Below are positions 6,502 to 9,224 of a stretch of DNA of 9,224 bases, in pieces. Source of the DNA: CAYSND01 sp964642235. Its GTDB lineage: Bacteria > Bacteroidota > Bacteroidia > Bacteroidales > UBA932. The translations under genes were made by a program, and so were the position numbers. Numbering within the stretch: position 1 is the first letter of the stretch; every line of letters starts with the position of its first letter. The notes under the pieces were generated by a model. It was given only the letters and a program-made list of their open reading frames with translations. It had not been told where the DNA came from and ran no database searches. Where the stretch lies: contig CAZXOP010000078.1 of assembly GCA_964642235.1 (NCBI GenBank), positions 1-9,224 on the forward strand, written 5' to 3'.

Positions 6502-8064
6502 ATGACAAAAGAACAAGAACGGGAGGAACTCCACCGCACAATATGGCAAATCGCAAATGATTTAAGGGGAAGCGTTGATGGCTGGGACTTTAAATCTTAT
6601 GTGTTAGGGATGTTGTTTTATCGGTTTATTTCCGAAAACTTAACCTCCTATATCAATAAAGAGGAGAGTCGTACCGGCAATACCGATTTTGATTACTCAA
6701 AGATTTCCGATGAGGAGGCAGAATTTGGAAGAGCAGAGACCATAAAAGAGAAAGGGTTTTACATCCTTCCGTCTGAACTCTTTATTAATGTTAAGAGTCG
6801 GGCAAAAAATGATCCCAACCTAAACGAAACTCTGAGTGTCGTCTTTAAAAACATAGAAAACTCTGCCAAAGGGGCTTCCAGCGAGGATGATTTGCGCGGA
6901 TTATTTGATGACATCGATGTAAATAGCAATAAATTAGGTGCTACTGTTGCCAAAAGAAACGAACTGCTGACAAAGATTATAGAGGCGATTGGTGACTTAA
7001 AGTTAGGTGACTATCAGGACAATACCAATGACCTTTTTGGAGATGCTTACGAGTACTTAATGACCATGTATGCGAGCAATGCAGGGAAATCAGGAGGGGA
7101 GTTTTTCACTCCGCAAGAGGTTTCCGAACTCCTTGCTGAAATAACTGTAGTAGGTAAAAAGCAGGTAAACAAAGTCTATGACCCCGCCTGTGGTTCCGGC
7201 TCTATGTTATTGAAATTTGCAAAGGTCTTAGGTAAGGAGAATGTGCGACAGGGGTTTTATGGGCAGGAGATTAATATTACCACTTATAACCTTTGTCGTA
7301 TCAATATGTTCCTGCACGACATAAACTATGAAAGGTTTAATATTGCCCACGGCGACACACTCCGAGACCCCAAACACTGGGATGACGAACCTTTCGACTG
7401 TATTGTTTCAAATCCCCCATACTCTATTAAATGGGAAGGGGATGCAAACCCGCTTCTGATTAATGACCCCCGCTTCTCCCCTGCCGGAGTCCTTGCCCCC
7501 AAGAGCAAAGCCGACCTCGCTTTTACCATGCATATTCTTTCGTGGCTCTCTACCTCAGGAACTGCGGCGATTGTAGAGTTTCCGGGGGTGCTATATCGTG
7601 GTGGGGCAGAGCAGAAAATCAGACAATACCTGATCGATAACAACTACATCGACACTGTGATTCAGCTCCCTCCCGACCTCTTTTTCGGGACGACCATTGC
7701 CACTTGCATTATTGTACTTAAAAAGAGTAAAAAAGATAACTCCACACTCTTTATTGATGCCTCTGCAGAGTTTGTGCGAGGGGGAAATAAAAACAAACTA
7801 AGTGAAGAGAATCGGAAAAAGATACTCGATGCATTTATTAACAGGGAGGGGATTGACCATTTCGCAAGAGTTGTTCACAACAGTGAAATCTCTGAAAATG
7901 ACTATAATATCGCCGTAAGTAGTTATGTGGAACAGGAAAACACCACAGAAGAGGTGGATATTTTAAAGCTCAATGCTCAGATCTCCGAAATCGTAATTCG
8001 TCAAAATAAGCTCCGCACCGCAATAGATGAAATCGTAGCAGATTTAGAAGGAGGGACAATATGA
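6502..8064 (+). CDS. hsdM: Type I restriction-modification DNA methyltransferase subunit HsdM
   Basis: The N6-adenine methylase subunit of a type I restriction-modification enzyme; with HsdS it forms the modification complex. The HsdM N-terminal helical domain spans about residues 8-150 (LHRTIWQIANDLRGSVDGWDFKSYVLGMLFYRF begins it). The methylase domain has GGEFFTPQEV (198-207), the AdoMet-binding motif I DPACGSGSMLL (227-237), GQEIN (254-258) and the catalytic NPPY (304-307), followed by KADLAFTMHIL and PGVLYRGGAEQKIR. The C-terminal helical tail (about 485-518) is the part that usually contacts HsdS. The length of 520 aa is normal and no defect is seen. The ATG start fits the family start. 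Its 3' end contains a strong Shine-Dalgarno and overlaps the next gene by ATGA. No recognition sequence can be read from this subunit. Confidence 0.97.
   Translation: MTKEQEREELHRTIWQIANDLRGSVDGWDFKSYVLGMLFYRFISENLTSYINKEESRTGNTDFDYSKISDEEAEFGRAETIKEKGFYILPSELFINVKSRAKNDPNLNETLSVVFKNIENSAKGASSEDDLRGLFDDIDVNSNKLGATVAKRNELLTKIIEAIGDLKLGDYQDNTNDLFGDAYEYLMTMYASNAGKSGGEFFTPQEVSELLAEITVVGKKQVNKVYDPACGSGSMLLKFAKVLGKENVRQGFYGQEINITTYNLCRINMFLHDINYERFNIAHGDTLRDPKHWDDEPFDCIVSNPPYSIKWEGDANPLLINDPRFSPAGVLAPKSKADLAFTMHILSWLSTSGTAAIVEFPGVLYRGGAEQKIRQYLIDNNYIDTVIQLPPDLFFGTTIATCIIVLKKSKKDNSTLFIDASAEFVRGGNKNKLSEENRKKILDAFINREGIDHFARVVHNSEISENDYNIAVSSYVEQENTTEEVDILKLNAQISEIVIRQNKLRTAIDEIVADLEGGTI
8048..8055 (+). 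promoter_or_regulatory. Strong Shine-Dalgarno at the hsdM 3' end
   Basis: AAGGAGGG lies inside the last codons of hsdM, 5 nt before the ATG of the nuclease gene, an optimal position. It is striking because no other gene in the window has a comparable site. The hsdS start at 9146 is preceded only by A/T-rich sequence, so this site now serves the nuclease gene and may originally have served hsdS. Confidence 0.75.
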
Positions 8065-8111
8065 ATAAAATCGATGATTTAATAAAGCAAAACTGCCCGG
8101 AGGGAGCGGAG
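8061..8111 (+). repeat. Direct repeat copy A: hsdS-like 5' end on the nuclease gene
   Basis: The first 17 codons of the nuclease gene match the first 17 codons of hsdS (9146-9196) at 43 of 51 bases and 13 of 17 residues. The longest identical run is ACTGCCCGGAGGG. Three of the seven differing codons are synonymous. Weaker likeness continues to GTGTGT at 8136-8141, with two extra codons in this copy. Confidence 0.85.
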
Positions 8112-9149
8112 GAAGGCACAAAGCTTTATAGCGATGTGTGTAATATTATAGATGGAAGCAGACGAAGATTAGCTACATCCATAAATGCTGAAATATGCCT
8201 GATGCATTGGCAGATAGGCAATCGAATTAAGAAAGATGTCCTCTATAATCAGCGGGCAGAATATGGTAAACAAGTGGTAAAAAGGCTCGCAACCCAACTC
8301 ACTCAACGGTTTGGAAAAGGGTGGAGCGATAGAAAACTTTTGCATTGTATACGCGCTGCGTATACTTTCTCGGAAGAGGATATTGTATACGCTGTGCGTA
8401 TACAATTAACTTGGACACACTTTCGATCATTGATGTTTTTGGACGATCCACTTAAACGTACTTTTTACATAGAAATGGCACGGTTAGAACATTGGGACAC
8501 TCGAACTCTCGATGAGAAGATAGATGCTATGCTTTATGAAAGGACAGCGTTGTCCAAAAAGCCGGAAGAGACCATCAAGCAAGAGTTAGAAAAAATCCAA
8601 TCAACTGACATATTAACTCCTGATGTTGTTTTCAGAAGCAGTTATTTTCTTGATGCAATAGGATTGGAAAATGTTTATTCTGAGAAAAACTTAGAAGATG
8701 CTATACTTATCAATATTCAGGCATTTATTAAAGAAATAGGTTCTGACTTTGCTTTTCTTGACCGCCAAAAAAGAATTACGATAGACTCGACTGATTATTT
8801 TATTGATTTACTGTTTTACCATAGAGGTTTACGCAGATTAGTGGCTATTGAGTTAAAGTTAGGGAAATTTAAGCCTGAACACGAAGGGCAGATGCTGCTA
8901 TATTTACGCTACCTAAATAAAAACGAAAGAAAAGAGGGGGAAGAATCCCCTATTGGTTTAATTCTATGTAGCGAAGGGAATACAGAGCACATTGAATATC
9001 TAATGCTCGATGAATCAAATATTAAAGTAGCACAATATTACACTCAGCTCCCAAATAAGGCTCTGTTAAGAGAAAAGTTAAATAGAGCAATAGCGATAGC
9101 TCGTGAGCAAATTAGGAATAATAATGCAACAAATATCATAGAACAATGA
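8061..9149 (+). CDS. DUF1016/YhcG-family PDDEXK nuclease with an HsdS-like N-terminal peptide
   Basis: A 362-aa protein of the YhcG family. The N-terminal helical DUF1016_N domain begins near residue 22 and contains CLMHWQIGNRI, AEYGKQVVKRLATQL, FGKGWSDRKLLHCIRAAYTF and LTWTHFRSLMFLDDPLKRTFY. The C-terminal nuclease domain shows FRSSYFLDAIGL, DFAFLDRQKRITID, then the predicted active site Asp249 (YFIDLLFYH), Glu264 and Lys266 (VAIELKLG), with GQMLLYLRYL after it. The fold assignment is family knowledge; substrate and role are unknown. Residues 1-17 are not part of that family: they copy the HsdS start (MNKIDDLIKQNCPEG versus MNKIDELIEQYCPEG). The gene overlaps hsdM and hsdS by ATGA at both ends, so it sits as a cassette inside the hsdM-hsdS junction and is probably translated with them. 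It contains two palindromes at 8347-8406. An accessory nuclease of the restriction system is the likeliest role; a solo defence or repair role is possible. Confidence 0.9.
   Translation: MNKIDDLIKQNCPEGAEEGTKLYSDVCNIIDGSRRRLATSINAEICLMHWQIGNRIKKDVLYNQRAEYGKQVVKRLATQLTQRFGKGWSDRKLLHCIRAAYTFSEEDIVYAVRIQLTWTHFRSLMFLDDPLKRTFYIEMARLEHWDTRTLDEKIDAMLYERTALSKKPEETIKQELEKIQSTDILTPDVVFRSSYFLDAIGLENVYSEKNLEDAILINIQAFIKEIGSDFAFLDRQKRITIDSTDYFIDLLFYHRGLRRLVAIELKLGKFKPEHEGQMLLYLRYLNKNERKEGEESPIGLILCSEGNTEHIEYLMLDESNIKVAQYYTQLPNKALLREKLNRAIAIAREQIRNNNATNIIEQ
8347..8406. repeat. Pair of GTATACGC-N3-GCGTATAC palindromes inside the nuclease gene
   Basis: Palindrome 1 has arms GTATACGC (8347-8354) and GCGTATAC (8358-8365) around GCT. 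Palindrome 2 has 11-bp arms, ATTGTATACGC (8382-8392) and GCGTATACAAT (8396-8406), around TGT. Their centres are 38 bp apart. The two copies are read in different codon phases (CIRAAYT and VYAVRIQ), so the likeness is at DNA or RNA level. They could be operator sites or hairpins within the operon; no known regulator site is matched. Confidence 0.75.
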
Positions 9150-9196
9150 ATAAGATAGATGAGTTAATAGAACAATACTGCCCGGAGGGGGTGGAG
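9146..9196 (+). repeat. Direct repeat copy B: 5' end of hsdS
   Basis: Partner of the repeat at 8061-8111, in the same orientation and frame and 1085 bp downstream. Because both copies start at an ATG that overlaps the previous stop as ATGA, recombination between them would remove the nuclease gene and join hsdM to hsdS cleanly. Confidence 0.85.
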
Positions 9197-9224
9197 TATA
9201 AGGAGTTGGGGGAGGTGTGTGAAT
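9146..9224 (+). CDS. hsdS: Type I restriction-modification specificity subunit HsdS, 5' end only
   Basis: Only 26 codons are in the window; the gene runs off the right edge. The peptide starts MNKIDELIEQYCPEG and continues VEYKELGEVCE, the very typical opening of HsdS subunits just before the first target recognition domain. Together with HsdM upstream this makes the call fairly secure despite the short length. Its ATG overlaps the stop of the nuclease gene (ATGA, 9146-9149). No Shine-Dalgarno precedes it, so translation probably depends on coupling to the upstream gene. The recognition domains, and thus the target sequence, are outside the window. Confidence 0.88.
   Translation, partial: MNKIDELIEQYCPEGVEYKELGEVCE

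Noticed and set aside
8061..9224. Phase-variable inversion of hsdS
   Set aside because: The repeats are direct, not inverted, and no invertase or second hsdS fragment is in the window; only deletion or gain is supported.

Overview
The window looks like chromosomal DNA of a Bacteroidales-type bacterium (phylum Bacteroidota). The evidence is an exact Bacteroidetes -7 promoter element (TATATTTG) in front of the peptidase gene, A-rich leaders without Shine-Dalgarno sequences before most genes, a secreted DPP IV-type peptidase of the kind common in that phylum, and genes that best resemble Bacteroidetes versions of their families. No rRNA or tRNA marker is present, so placement below phylum is not possible.

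Left part (1-2491). Bases 1-316 are non-coding and rich in inverted repeats. They include a self-complementary 53-nt segment at the edge, a perfect 7-bp hairpin, and two 8-bp stems in an interleaved, pseudoknot-like order. On the minus strand follow a LysR-type regulator of the YeiE kind (1601-2491) and, downstream of it, a YeiH/UPF0324 membrane protein (317-1528). A 17-bp perfect dyad of LysR-box type lies between them, so the regulator probably controls the transporter. The transporter gene carries an in-frame 4 x 21-bp GC-rich tandem repeat that encodes a Ser/Pro/Gly heptad linker in one loop.

Middle (2492-4789). A short divergent promoter region separates the regulator from a complete secreted dipeptidyl-peptidase IV-like serine peptidase with signal peptide, EE motif and Ser/Asp/His triad.

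Right part (4793-9224, runs off the window). Only 3 bp after the peptidase stop begins a tightly packed co-directional defence-type operon: an AlbA_2/Schlafen-type ATPase-like protein, the type I modification methylase HsdM, a DUF1016/YhcG-family PDDEXK nuclease, and the first 26 codons of the specificity subunit HsdS. HsdR is not in the window.

The most interesting feature is the nuclease gene. Its first 17 codons are a diverged copy (43 of 51 bases, 13 of 17 residues) of the start of the hsdS gene that follows it. Both of its ends are ATGA start/stop overlaps, so it sits as a cassette between hsdM and hsdS, flanked by direct repeats of the hsdS 5' end. It has captured the strong Shine-Dalgarno sequence at the end of hsdM, while hsdS now has none visible. 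The gene also holds two near-identical palindromes (GTATACGC-N3-GCGTATAC) 38 bp apart in different reading frames. Together these suggest a type I restriction-modification variant with an accessory nuclease that may borrow an HsdS peptide. The sequence facts are direct; the function is inference.
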